Assembly (NCBI GenBank): GCA_051867615.1
Contig: JBJDYU010000008.1
Coordinates: 19,104 to 83,103, forward strand
DNA from: RGIG5472 sp051867615
Lineage (GTDB): Bacteria > Bacillota > Clostridia > Oscillospirales > Oscillospiraceae
Length of the DNA stretch: 64,000 bases
Direction: 5' to 3'
The number at the start of each line of letters is the position of its first letter. Position 1 is the first letter of the stretch. Of the stretch, positions 16,205-23,671 are shown one piece after another. The translations under genes were made by a program, and so were the position numbers. The notes beneath the pieces were generated by a model, which saw nothing but the letters and a program-made list of their open reading frames with translations, did no database searches and had not been told where the DNA came from.

Positions 16205-17328
16205 TCTATTTCGACAGCGCGGCCACCACCTTCCAGAAGCCGCCCCAGGTCCGCTGGACTGTCCTGCGGGCCATGGAGGAGATGAGCTCCCCGGGCCGCG
16301 GCGGCTACCGGCAGGCCGCTGCCGCGGCGGAGACGGTGTACGCCTGCCGGGAGGAACTGGCGGAGCTGTTCCATGTGGCGGACCCGGAGCGGGTGGTGTT
16401 CACCATGAACGCCACGCACGCGCTGAATATCGCCATCCACAGCCTGCTCTCGGAGGGCGGACACGCGGTGATCTCCGGCTATGAGCATAACGCCGTGACC
16501 CGGCCCCTCGGGAGCATCCCCGGGGTGCAGGTCACCGTGGCGGAGGCGCCCCTGTTTTCCCCGGAGCAGACATTGGAAGCGTTTTCCTCCGCCATGCGGA
16601 AGGATACCAAAGCGGTGCTCTGCACCCATGTCTCCAACGTTTTCGGCGGCGTGCTGCCGGTGGAGGAGCTTGCGGCGCTCTGCCGGGAACGGGGCGTGCC
16701 GCTCATCATCGACGCGTCCCAGTCGGCAGGCTCGCTGCCGCTGGATTTCGACGGTCTGGGCGCGGCCTTCGCGGCCATGCCCGGGCATAAGGGCCTGTAC
16801 GGCCCCCAGGGCACCGGCGTGCTGCTGTGCCGGAGCGCCGAGATCGCAAAGCCGCTGCTCCACGGCGGCACCGGGAGCTTTTCCCGGGAGCCGGCCATGC
16901 CGGAGGAGCTGCCCGAGCGGCTGGAGGCCGGCACCCACAACGTCCCCGGCATCGCGGGCCTGCGCGAGGGCGTCCGCTTCGTGCGGAAGATGGGTCCGGC
17001 CCGCATCCACGCCCATGAGCGGACGCTGCTGCGCAGCACGGCGGAGGGCCTGCAGAGGATGAAAGGCGTGCGGGTCTTCGCCGCGGAGGAGGAGAGGCTG
17101 CAATACTCCGTCCTGTCCTTCACGGTGGAGGGCCTTCCCAGCGAGGAGGTGGCGCAGCGCCTTGCAAAGCGCGGCGTCTGCGTCCGGGCGGGGCTGCACT
17201 GCGCACCCCTGGCCCACCGCAGCGCCGGCACGCTGGAGGACGGAACGGTGCGCCTGAGCTTCTCCGCCTTCAGCACACAGGCGGAAGTTATGAACTTTCT
17301 GAAAATATTGAGAGAAATTTCGGCCTGA
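16201..17328 (+). CDS. Cysteine desulfurase (class V aminotransferase, SufS/Csd-like)
   Basis: The 375-residue PLP enzyme starts IYFDSAATTFQKPP. The pyridoxal lysine is K197 in AMPGHKGLYGPQG, and the persulfide cysteine is C334 in RAGLHCAPLAH, which places it with group II (SufS/CsdA-type) desulfurases with a short active-site loop. THVSNVFGG and DASQSAGSLPLDFD form the cofactor pocket. No sufB, sufC, sufD or sufU genes are adjacent; the only partner is DUF3343. A trafficking role for sulfur or selenium rather than bulk Fe-S assembly is therefore plausible. Confidence 0.92.
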   Translation: MIYFDSAATTFQKPPQVRWTVLRAMEEMSSPGRGGYRQAAAAAETVYACREELAELFHVADPERVVFTMNATHALNIAIHSLLSEGGHAVISGYEHNAVTRPLGSIPGVQVTVAEAPLFSPEQTLEAFSSAMRKDTKAVLCTHVSNVFGGVLPVEELAALCRERGVPLIIDASQSAGSLPLDFDGLGAAFAAMPGHKGLYGPQGTGVLLCRSAEIAKPLLHGGTGSFSREPAMPEELPERLEAGTHNVPGIAGLREGVRFVRKMGPARIHAHERTLLRSTAEGLQRMKGVRVFAAEEERLQYSVLSFTVEGLPSEEVAQRLAKRGVCVRAGLHCAPLAHRSAGTLEDGTVRLSFSAFSTQAEVMNFLKILREISA

Positions 17329-17350
17329 AACCCTTTTGCGACAAGGGTTT
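17328..17350 (+). terminator. Hairpin after the desulfurase gene, weak terminator
   Basis: AAACCCTT (17328-17335) pairs with AAGGGTTT (17343-17350) around a 7-base loop. A real U-tract is missing directly behind it; T5 comes only after ATCTTGCA, inside the next promoter. Confidence 0.35.
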
Positions 17351-17353
17351 ATC

Positions 17354-17382
17354 TTGCATTTTTCACCAAAATCATTTAAGAT
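17354..17382 (+). promoter_or_regulatory. Sigma-A promoter of cdaA-cdaR
   Basis: TTGCAT (17354-17359) and TAAGAT (17377-17382) have a 17-base spacer in an AT-rich stretch; GATAAT at 17380 is an alternative -10. Confidence 0.6.
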
Positions 17383-17414
17383 AATTATAACTATTGCCAT
17401 AAGGGGTGATATGC

Positions 17415-18278
17415 ATGGAAGTGCTGGGCAACATGATCCGGTATCTGACGATAGGAGACGTTCTGGATATAGCTATTATGGCCTTTCTGGTGTATAAGCT
17501 GTTGGGCCTTGTCCACCGGACTCCGTCGTCCAATCTGATCAAGGGAGTGGTGCTGCTGCTCCTGGCGCTGTGGCTTTCCTCCCTGCTGGAGCTCCATGGC
17601 ATCAGTTATATTCTCAAGCACGTGATGGAGTGGGGCGTTCTGGCCCTCATCATCCTTTTCCAGCCGGAGATAAGGAAGATACTGGAACGGGTGGGCAGCC
17701 AGCAGATCCGCTGGCTCTCCTTCCTGGAAAAGAGCCATCCCGTGAGCACGGTGGAGAGCGCCATCGCCCAGACCGTCATGGCCTGCGAGGATATGTCCAA
17801 GAGCCGCACGGGCGCGCTGATCGTTTTCGAGCGGGACATGAACCTCGATGAGATGGCCCGCAGCGGGACCGAGCTGGACGCGCAGGTATCGGGAGAGCTT
17901 TTGAAGAACATCTTCTTCGTCAAGGCCCCCATGCACGACGGCGCGGTCATCGTCCGCAACGGGCGGGTGCTGGCGGCGGGCTGTATGCTGCCGCTGTCCA
18001 CCAATGTGAATCTCAGCCGGGATCTGGGTATGAGGCACCGCGCCGGCATCGGCATGAGTGAAAACGCGGACTCGGTGGTGGTCATCGTCTCGGAGGAGAC
18101 GGGCGGCATCTCCGTCGCCATCGGCGGGATGCTGAAGCGCCACCTGAAGCCCGAGACGCTGGAAAATATCCTGCGCAACGAACTGTTGCCGCAGGATGCG
18201 CAGGAAAAGGACATGCCGGAGTGGAAGAAGCTGTGGCTCCAGTTGTGGAAGAAGGAGGACGGCAATGAACAAGTTTGA
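17415..18278 (+). CDS. cdaA: Diadenylate cyclase CdaA
   Basis: The 287-residue membrane enzyme makes c-di-AMP from two ATP. Three N-terminal transmembrane helices (about 12-30, 40-60, 68-84) precede the DisA_N cyclase domain. The catalytic DGA motif is at 175-177 (MHDGAVIV) and RHR at 207-209 (GMRHRAGIG). LDAQVSGELLKNIFF is the expected linker. ATG at 17415 has GGGGTGAT upstream; GTG at 17406 is possible. cdaR overlaps its end, but glmM, the usual third gene, is not here. Confidence 0.96.
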   Translation: MEVLGNMIRYLTIGDVLDIAIMAFLVYKLLGLVHRTPSSNLIKGVVLLLLALWLSSLLELHGISYILKHVMEWGVLALIILFQPEIRKILERVGSQQIRWLSFLEKSHPVSTVESAIAQTVMACEDMSKSRTGALIVFERDMNLDEMARSGTELDAQVSGELLKNIFFVKAPMHDGAVIVRNGRVLAAGCMLPLSTNVNLSRDLGMRHRAGIGMSENADSVVVIVSEETGGISVAIGGMLKRHLKPETLENILRNELLPQDAQEKDMPEWKKLWLQLWKKEDGNEQV

Positions 18279-19518
18279 CGGCAAAAAAACGGTGAAGGTC
18301 GCCCTGTCCATTCTGGTGGCCGTCAGCATCTGGCTCTATGTGGGCAGCGTGGACTCCACCGAGATCACCGCCAGGGCGAAGGACGTCCCTGTGGTCTTCG
18401 TGGGAGAGGACAACACTTTGGCCAACCGCGGCCTCATGTTGGTGGAAAGCTCCGCCCAGACGGTGGATCTGAAGCTGCGCGGACGGCGCAGCGCGCTGTA
18501 TGACCTGGACACCCGGGATCTGCGGGTGCTGGTGGATCTGCGGGATATCACCGACACGGGCAACTACACCCTGGGCTATACGGTGGACTATCCCAACAAC
18601 GTGCAGAAAAGCCAGATCACCATTGAATCCGCGTCGCTGTACGCCATCAACGTGACCATCGGCGAGCTGTACAAGAAGACGGTGGACCTGAAGTATGACA
18701 TCACCGGCTCGGTGCCGGAGGGCTATCTCATGCAGGAACCGGTGATTTCGGTGCAGTCGCTGGATATCCACGGCCAGCAGGAGGACGTTATCCGCGTGAG
18801 CTACGCGAAAGTGAGCTATGACGTCAGCGGCAGGACCGCCTCGGTCAGCGAGATGGCGGAGTTCCAGTTCTATGACAGCGCCAACCAGCCTCTGGAGGAC
18901 GTGACCATTTACGCCAATCAGGAGAAGGTCCCGCTGAACATCCCGATCTACAAGGAAAAGGAGATCGCGCTGAAGGCGACGCTGAAGGAGGTGGCGGGCC
19001 TTCGCTCCGGTGATGTGGTGGCCACGGTGCTGCCCCAGCGGCTGCTGGTGGCGGGCGAGAGTTATATCGTGGACGATCTTCAGGAGCTGCTGGTGGCGGA
19101 GATCGACCTGGGCGAGATCAGCGGCAGCGTGAACAAGACCTTCCCGCTGCAGCTGCCTGACGGCGTCATCAGCGTGGACGGCGTCACGGAGGTGACGGTG
19201 AGCATCACGCTGAAAAGCAGCATCACCACCCGGGAATTCACCACCTCCAACTTCAGTACGGAGAACGTGCCGGAGGGGATGACGGCCACGGTGCTGGATG
19301 AGAGCGTGGCCGTGACGCTCCGGGGCAAGGCTGCCGCGTTGGATCTGGCCGCGACGGAGAGGATCCTGGTCATCGCGGACTTTTCCGGCATCTCCGCTCC
19401 CGGCCGTTACTCGGTGACGGCGGTGGTCCGCTACGAGGGGGAGGAGGACCTGGGCGTCATTGGCACCTATCAGGTGAACGTGGAGCTGCAGGCGCTGGAG
19501 GAGACTCCCCAGACTTAA
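18265..19518 (+). CDS. cdaR: YbbR-domain protein CdaR, regulator of CdaA
   Basis: The 417-residue protein has one N-terminal transmembrane anchor (about 8-28) and an extracellular part made of repeated YbbR domains; repeats with the pattern VxLRGxxxxLxxLD recur (VDLKLRGRRSALYDLD near 70, VAVTLRGKAAALDLA near 350). CdaR binds CdaA in the membrane and tunes c-di-AMP synthesis. ATG at 18265 follows GAAGGAGGA and overlaps cdaA by 14 bases. Four YbbR units are likely. Confidence 0.92.
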   Translation: MNKFDGKKTVKVALSILVAVSIWLYVGSVDSTEITARAKDVPVVFVGEDNTLANRGLMLVESSAQTVDLKLRGRRSALYDLDTRDLRVLVDLRDITDTGNYTLGYTVDYPNNVQKSQITIESASLYAINVTIGELYKKTVDLKYDITGSVPEGYLMQEPVISVQSLDIHGQQEDVIRVSYAKVSYDVSGRTASVSEMAEFQFYDSANQPLEDVTIYANQEKVPLNIPIYKEKEIALKATLKEVAGLRSGDVVATVLPQRLLVAGESYIVDDLQELLVAEIDLGEISGSVNKTFPLQLPDGVISVDGVTEVTVSITLKSSITTREFTTSNFSTENVPEGMTATVLDESVAVTLRGKAAALDLAATERILVIADFSGISAPGRYSVTAVVRYEGEEDLGVIGTYQVNVELQALEETPQT

Positions 19519-19535
19519 GAAAGGCAAATCAGGCT

Positions 19536-19949
19536 ATGATACAAACGGCGACCGTGCAGAGGATACTGGAAAACGGCATGGCGGAGGTAGCGGTGCCACG
19601 CAAGTCCGCCTGCGGACACGACTGTGAGGAGTGCGCCGGCTGCGGCGTCAGCGGCTCCGCCGTGACGGCGCAGGCCCGCAACCCCATCGGCGCGAAGGCG
19701 GGCGAGAAGGTAGTGGTGGAGAGCAGCACCCGGCAGCTGCTGGGCGTCGTCGCAGTGGTGTACTGCGTGCCGGTGGCGCTGTTCCTGCTGGGCTACTTTT
19801 TGAGCGCCGGCCTCGTCTCAAGCGAGGGAGCGCGGTACGCCGTGGCCATCGCGGGCTTTCTGCTGGGGCTGCTGGGCGCGGTGCTGTATGACCGCCGGGC
19901 GAAGAAAAAAGGCTCGCTCTGCTACACCATCGTGCGGACGCTGAGCTGA
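19536..19949 (+). CDS. RseC/MucC-family (SoxR-reducing system) membrane protein
   Basis: The 137-residue protein has an N-terminal cysteine cluster C26-x3-C30-x2-C33-x2-C36 (ACGHDCEECAGC) followed by two transmembrane helices (about 71-90 and 99-120). This layout matches the RseC/MucC family, associated with Rnf complexes and SoxR reduction in proteobacteria and common in Clostridia. The cysteines may hold a metal or iron-sulfur centre. No rnf genes are in the window. The ribosome-binding site is weak (AAAGG). Overlap with the next gene (TGATG) indicates translational coupling. Confidence 0.8.
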   Translation: MIQTATVQRILENGMAEVAVPRKSACGHDCEECAGCGVSGSAVTAQARNPIGAKAGEKVVVESSTRQLLGVVAVVYCVPVALFLLGYFLSAGLVSSEGARYAVAIAGFLLGLLGAVLYDRRAKKKGSLCYTIVRTLS

Positions 19950-20848
19950 TGTTCGGCTATGTGCTTCCCTCCCGCGAAAGGCTCTCCGGGGAGGAGCAGG
20001 CGGCGTTTCAGGCCATGTACTGCGGCCTGTGCCACGCCTTGCGGGAGGAATACGGCTTCGCCGCTTCCCTGATTCTGAACTATGACCTGACCTTCCTCGC
20101 GGTGCTGCTCTCGCCCGGCGAGACGCCCGCGGTCCGCTGCCGCCGCTGCGCGGCGCATCCCTGCAAGGGACGCTGCGCGGCGGAAAAGACGGCGGCGCTG
20201 CGAAAGGCTGCGGCCTGCAGCGTCATCCTCGCCTACTGGCAGCTGCGGGACGGCGCGGCGGACAGCCGGGGGCTGAAGGGGCTGAAATACCGTCTCGCGG
20301 CGCGCTTTCTCCGCCGGGCGTACCGTAAAGCCGCGGCGGACTGTCCCGCCTTTGACGAAGCCACCCGGCGGCAGCTGGCCGTGCTGGGGGAGCTGGAGCG
20401 CTCGCGCTGCGAAACGCTGGACGAGCCGGCGGACGCCTTCGCGCTGCTGCTGGCGGGCGTGGCGGAGGAGCTGGAGGATGAGCGCCAGCGCCGGGTGTAC
20501 CGGCAGCTTTTGTACCACATGGGCCGCTGGATCTACCTCGTGGACGCGGCGGACGATCTGAAAAAGGACTGCGAAAGCGGCAACTATAACCCATTGCTTT
20601 TGCGCTACGGTCTTACGGAGGGGGAACTGACGGAGGAGGCGAAGGCGGCCTTTGCCGGAACGCTTGACCAGTCCGTGCGGCAGATGGCGGCGGCCTTTGA
20701 GCTTTGGGACTTCGGGTGCTGGACGGCGCTGCTGCGCAGCACCTTTTACGAGGGACTGTACCGGGTGGGTAACGCCGTGCTGGCGGGGACGTTTCATAAA
20801 CGCACCCGGGGCAGCGATCAGAGTAAAGACACAGAGGACAGAGTATGA
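19949..20848 (+). CDS. DUF5685 family protein
   Basis: The 299-residue, mainly helical protein begins MFGYVLPSRERLSGEEQAAF and has cysteine motifs YCGLCHAL (C25, C28) and CRRCAAHPCKGRC (C64, C67, C72, C76), typical of the uncharacterised DUF5685 family of Firmicutes. WIYLVDAADDLKKDCESGNYNPLLLRYG (C-terminal half) has acidic residues that resemble a helical metal-binding site. It lies between an RseC-like gene and a J-domain gene with overlaps at both ends, so the three are probably coexpressed. The function is unknown; metal binding is inference. Confidence 0.75.
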   Translation: MFGYVLPSRERLSGEEQAAFQAMYCGLCHALREEYGFAASLILNYDLTFLAVLLSPGETPAVRCRRCAAHPCKGRCAAEKTAALRKAAACSVILAYWQLRDGAADSRGLKGLKYRLAARFLRRAYRKAAADCPAFDEATRRQLAVLGELERSRCETLDEPADAFALLLAGVAEELEDERQRRVYRQLLYHMGRWIYLVDAADDLKKDCESGNYNPLLLRYGLTEGELTEEAKAAFAGTLDQSVRQMAAAFELWDFGCWTALLRSTFYEGLYRVGNAVLAGTFHKRTRGSDQSKDTEDRV

Positions 20849-21510
20849 ACGACCCTTACAAAGTTTTGAACGTATCCCCCAGCGCGTCGGATGAGGAAGT
20901 GAAAAAGGCCTACCGCGACCTTGCCCGCAAGTACCATCCGGACAACTACCATGATAATCCTCTGGCGGACCTGGCGCAGGAGAAGATGAAGGAGATCAAC
21001 GCCGCCTATGAGGAGATCCAGCGCCAGCGCAATGGCCGGGGGCCCGCCGCTTCCTCCGCCGGAGGCTACGGCGGCAGCCAGAGCGGCTACGGCGGGAGCT
21101 ATGGCGGCGGCTATGGCAGCTATGGGGGCTACAGCGGCGCCTCGGTGTTCCAGCAGGTGCGCATTGCCATTTCCCAGGGGGATCTGGCCCGGGCGGAGGG
21201 ACTGCTGAACGCCATAAGCGACCACGGCGCCGAGTGGAATTACCTCAAGGGCACCGTCTGCTACCGCCGGGGCTGGATGGATCAGGCCAGGCGCTACTTC
21301 GAGACCGCCTGTCAGCTGGAGCCGGGCAACGCCGAGTATGCCCGGGCGCTGGCCATGATGGATGACAGCGGCTATCAGCCGGAGGGCTACGGCGGCGTTT
21401 CCACCGCGGACTGCGGCGGCGCCACCTGCGGGCGGCTCTGCGCGGCGGCCCTCTGCTGCAACGCCCTTGGGATGGGCGGCGGGGTCTACTGTCTGCCCTG
21501 CCTCTGCTGA
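20845..21510 (+). CDS. J-domain (DnaJ-like) protein with TPR-like repeat and cysteine-rich tail
   Basis: The 221-residue protein has an N-terminal J domain (residues 1-62) with the HPD motif at 31-33, so it can stimulate a DnaK ATPase. A Gly/Tyr-rich low-complexity linker spans about 68-98 (repeats of GGYG/SYGG). A TPR-like helix pair (about 100-170; WNYLKGTVCYRRGWMDQARRYFETA) follows. The C-terminal 35 residues are rich in cysteine (CGGATCGRLC, LCCN, CLPCLC; about nine Cys). It is not canonical DnaJ, lacking the zinc-finger and client domains. It overlaps the DUF5685 stop by 4 bases, suggesting a specific client. Confidence 0.85.
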   Translation: MNDPYKVLNVSPSASDEEVKKAYRDLARKYHPDNYHDNPLADLAQEKMKEINAAYEEIQRQRNGRGPAASSAGGYGGSQSGYGGSYGGGYGSYGGYSGASVFQQVRIAISQGDLARAEGLLNAISDHGAEWNYLKGTVCYRRGWMDQARRYFETACQLEPGNAEYARALAMMDDSGYQPEGYGGVSTADCGGATCGRLCAAALCCNALGMGGGVYCLPCLC

Positions 21511-21568
21511 GAAAAGCCAATGACCGGGACGGCTCCGCTGTCCCGTGGGGAGAGGAAGGAAACTGAGC

Positions 21569-22453
21569 ATGATCAAGAGCATGACCGGCTACGGCCGGGG
21601 AAAGCAGCTGCTGCACGGCCGGGACATCACCGTGGAGGTGCGCAGCGTCAACAACCGCTATCTCGACTGCACCGTGAAAATGCCCCGCAGCTACACCTTC
21701 GCGGAGGAGACCATCAAGTCCTCCGTGCAGAAGGCGGTCTCCCGTGGAAAGGTGGACGTGTTCATCACCGTGGATTCCACCGGGGCGGAGGAGTCGGTGG
21801 TACAGGTGAACGAGCCGCTGGCGAGAAGCTATATCGACGCCCTGCGCCGGCTCTATGAGCTGGGCGACGGCATGGTGAAGGGCAACTACTATGTCACCGA
21901 CCTGGCCCGTCTGCCGGATGTTCTCACCGTCACCAAGGCGGAGGAGGATCTGGAGACCGTCTCCGCCGACCTCTGCGCCGTGCTGGAGGAGGCCCTTGCG
22001 GCCTACAATGCCATGCGCGCGCTGGAGGGGCAGAAGCTGGCGGAGGATATCGGCGGCCGCCTGGCGCATATCGAGGAGCTGACCGCCCAGGTGGAGGCCC
22101 GCTCTCCCGAGACCGTGCGGGAGTACCGGGAAAAGCTGGAGGGCCGCATGAAGGAGGTGCTGCAGAGCACCACCATCGACGAGAGCCGTATTTTGACTGA
22201 GGCCGCCATTTTTGCGGACAAGGTGGCGGTGGACGAGGAGACGGTGCGGCTGCGCAGCCACGTTTCCCAGCTGCGGAGTATGCTGCAGGCGGAGGAGCCT
22301 GTGGGGCGGAAGCTGGACTTCCTCATTCAGGAGGTCAACCGCGAATCCAACACCATCGGCTCCAAGTGCAGCGACGTTTCCATCGCCCGCGTGGTGGTGG
22401 AGCTGAAGGCCGAGGTGGAGAAGATCCGCGAGCAGGTCCAGAACATCGAATAA
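21569..22453 (+). CDS. yicC: YicC family endoribonuclease-like protein
   Basis: The 294-residue protein starts IKSMTGYGRG and has VEVRSVNNRYLD, the YicC N-terminal signature, plus the C-terminal DUF1732 end GRKLDFLIQEVNRESNTIGSKCSD. YicC proteins are RNases or RNase regulators in E. coli and B. subtilis. ATG at 21569 has AAGGAAA upstream. An intergenic hairpin (CGGGACGGC 21525-21533 with GCTGTCCCG 21537-21545) without a U-tract lies just before it. remA, gmk and rpoZ follow in the usual Firmicute order. Confidence 0.94.
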   Translation: MIKSMTGYGRGKQLLHGRDITVEVRSVNNRYLDCTVKMPRSYTFAEETIKSSVQKAVSRGKVDVFITVDSTGAEESVVQVNEPLARSYIDALRRLYELGDGMVKGNYYVTDLARLPDVLTVTKAEEDLETVSADLCAVLEEALAAYNAMRALEGQKLAEDIGGRLAHIEELTAQVEARSPETVREYREKLEGRMKEVLQSTTIDESRILTEAAIFADKVAVDEETVRLRSHVSQLRSMLQAEEPVGRKLDFLIQEVNRESNTIGSKCSDVSIARVVVELKAEVEKIREQVQNIE

Positions 22454-22464
22454 CGGAGGCGGAC

Positions 22465-22725
22465 ATGAAGCTCATTAGCATCGGCTTTGGCAGCATGATC
22501 TCCGCGGAGCGCATGGTGGCCGTTATCACGCCGGACAGCGCGCCGGTGAAGCGGCTGATCCAGGAGTCCCGGGAGCGGGGGATGCTCATCGACGCTACTT
22601 ACGGCCGCAAGACCGCGTCGGTGTTTATCATGGACAGCGGCCATGTGGTGCTCTCGGCGCTGGCGGCGGAGAAGATCGCCGCCCGGGCGGGACTGGACGT
22701 GCCGCAGGCAGAACCGTGTGAATGA
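22465..22725 (+). CDS. remA: RemA family DNA-binding regulator (DUF370)
   Basis: The 86-residue protein has the RemA pattern SIGFGSMISAERMVAVITPDSAPVKRLI followed by GMLIDATYGRKTASVFIMDSGHVVLSA. In B. subtilis RemA activates biofilm matrix genes and osmoprotection genes; in this chromosomal place between yicC and gmk the gene is widely conserved. ATG at 22465 follows CGGAGGCG. Its target genes here are unknown. Confidence 0.93.
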   Translation: MKLISIGFGSMISAERMVAVITPDSAPVKRLIQESRERGMLIDATYGRKTASVFIMDSGHVVLSALAAEKIAARAGLDVPQAEPCE

Positions 22726-22772
22726 CCGCGAGGTCTGTTGCGCCGCGCATAGCGGCAAAGTGGGGGAATAAG

Positions 22773-23369
22773 ATGGGAAGAGGAAAGACTTTCATTGTTT
22801 CCGGCCCTTCCGGCGTCGGAAAGAGCACCATTCTGCATAAGCTGTTTGAGAAGCGGAGGAACCTGTATTTTTCCGTTTCCGCCACCACCCGCCAGCCCCG
22901 GGAGGGGGAACTGGACGGGACGGATTACCACTTCATCTCCGTGGAGCACTTCCGCAGCCTGATCGAGGAGGACGCGTTTCTCGAGTACGCCGAGTTTGTG
23001 GGGAACTTCTACGGCACGCCCAAGCGTTTCGTGGAGGAGGCCATGGACCGGGGGGAGGACGTGATTCTGGATATCGAGCTGCAGGGCGCGAACCAGGTAC
23101 ACCAGAAGATGCCGGAGGCCATCCGCGTCTTCATCCTGCCGCCCTCCCTGCAGGAGCTGGAGCGAAGGCTGATCAGCCGGGGGACGGAGACGGCGGAGAA
23201 GATTCATGGCCGGCTCATCCGGGCTCAGGTGGAATTCGACAGCGCCCATACCTATGACTACATCGTGATCAATGATGACGTGCAGCGCGCCGTGGACGAG
23301 CTGGACGCCATTATGACGGCGGAGCACTGCCGGGCGGAGGAACGCGCGGCGGAGCTTCCGGTAAAGTGA
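22773..23369 (+). CDS. gmk: Guanylate kinase
   Basis: The 198-residue enzyme phosphorylates GMP. The P-loop GPSGVGKS is at residues 11-18; the GMP-binding region has SVSATTRQPREGELDGTDYHF and EYAEFVGNFYGTP, and DVILDIELQGANQV and RLISRGTETAEKI complete the fold. ATG at 22773 with GGGGGAAT upstream is preferred; an ATG at 22722 overlapping remA would add 17 atypical residues and lacks a ribosome-binding site. Confidence 0.96.
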   Translation: MGRGKTFIVSGPSGVGKSTILHKLFEKRRNLYFSVSATTRQPREGELDGTDYHFISVEHFRSLIEEDAFLEYAEFVGNFYGTPKRFVEEAMDRGEDVILDIELQGANQVHQKMPEAIRVFILPPSLQELERRLISRGTETAEKIHGRLIRAQVEFDSAHTYDYIVINDDVQRAVDELDAIMTAEHCRAEERAAELPVK

Positions 23370-23434
23370 GAGAATTTTGTGTTTGTGAGCGGACCGGCGG
23401 GATGCCGGACAAAAAGAAAGGAAGAGAACCCGTT

Positions 23435-23638
23435 ATGATGCTTTATCCCTCTATCTCCAGCCTGACCAAGCACGTGCCTGACCGCTATTTCCTCGTGAAT
23501 GTGGTGGCGCGCCGCGCCCGCCAGATCTCCGAGGACGCGGAGCAGGAGGGCGTGCAGCTGAAGGAAAAGGCGGTGACCCTGGCCATCAACGAGATCGCCG
23601 CGGGCCAGATCGACGCCGGAGAGCTGCAGTTCAAATAA
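23435..23638 (+). CDS. rpoZ: DNA-directed RNA polymerase subunit omega
   Basis: The 67-residue omega subunit assists assembly of the beta-prime subunit. MMLYPSISSLTKHVPDRYFLVNVVARRARQI is typical of clostridial omega, followed by KEKAVTLAINEIAAGQI. ATG at 23435 (a second ATG follows) has AAAGGAAG about 12 bases upstream; an in-frame ATG at 23402 would add a poorly conserved stretch. It lies directly after gmk, as in most Firmicutes. Confidence 0.93.
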   Translation: MMLYPSISSLTKHVPDRYFLVNVVARRARQISEDAEQEGVQLKEKAVTLAINEIAAGQIDAGELQFK

Positions 23639-23671
23639 GCCGCAAAGAGCGGCGAAGGGAGGGGTACGGAC

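Noticed and set aside
21060..21140. Tandem repeat or CRISPR-like array
   Set aside because: The GGC/TAC-rich repetition encodes the Gly/Tyr-rich linker of the J protein; there are no regular spacers.
21525..21545. Terminator between the J-protein gene and yicC
   Set aside because: The 9-bp hairpin is followed by TGGGG rather than a U-tract and a Shine-Dalgarno site follows at once, so it is noted only as an intergenic hairpin.
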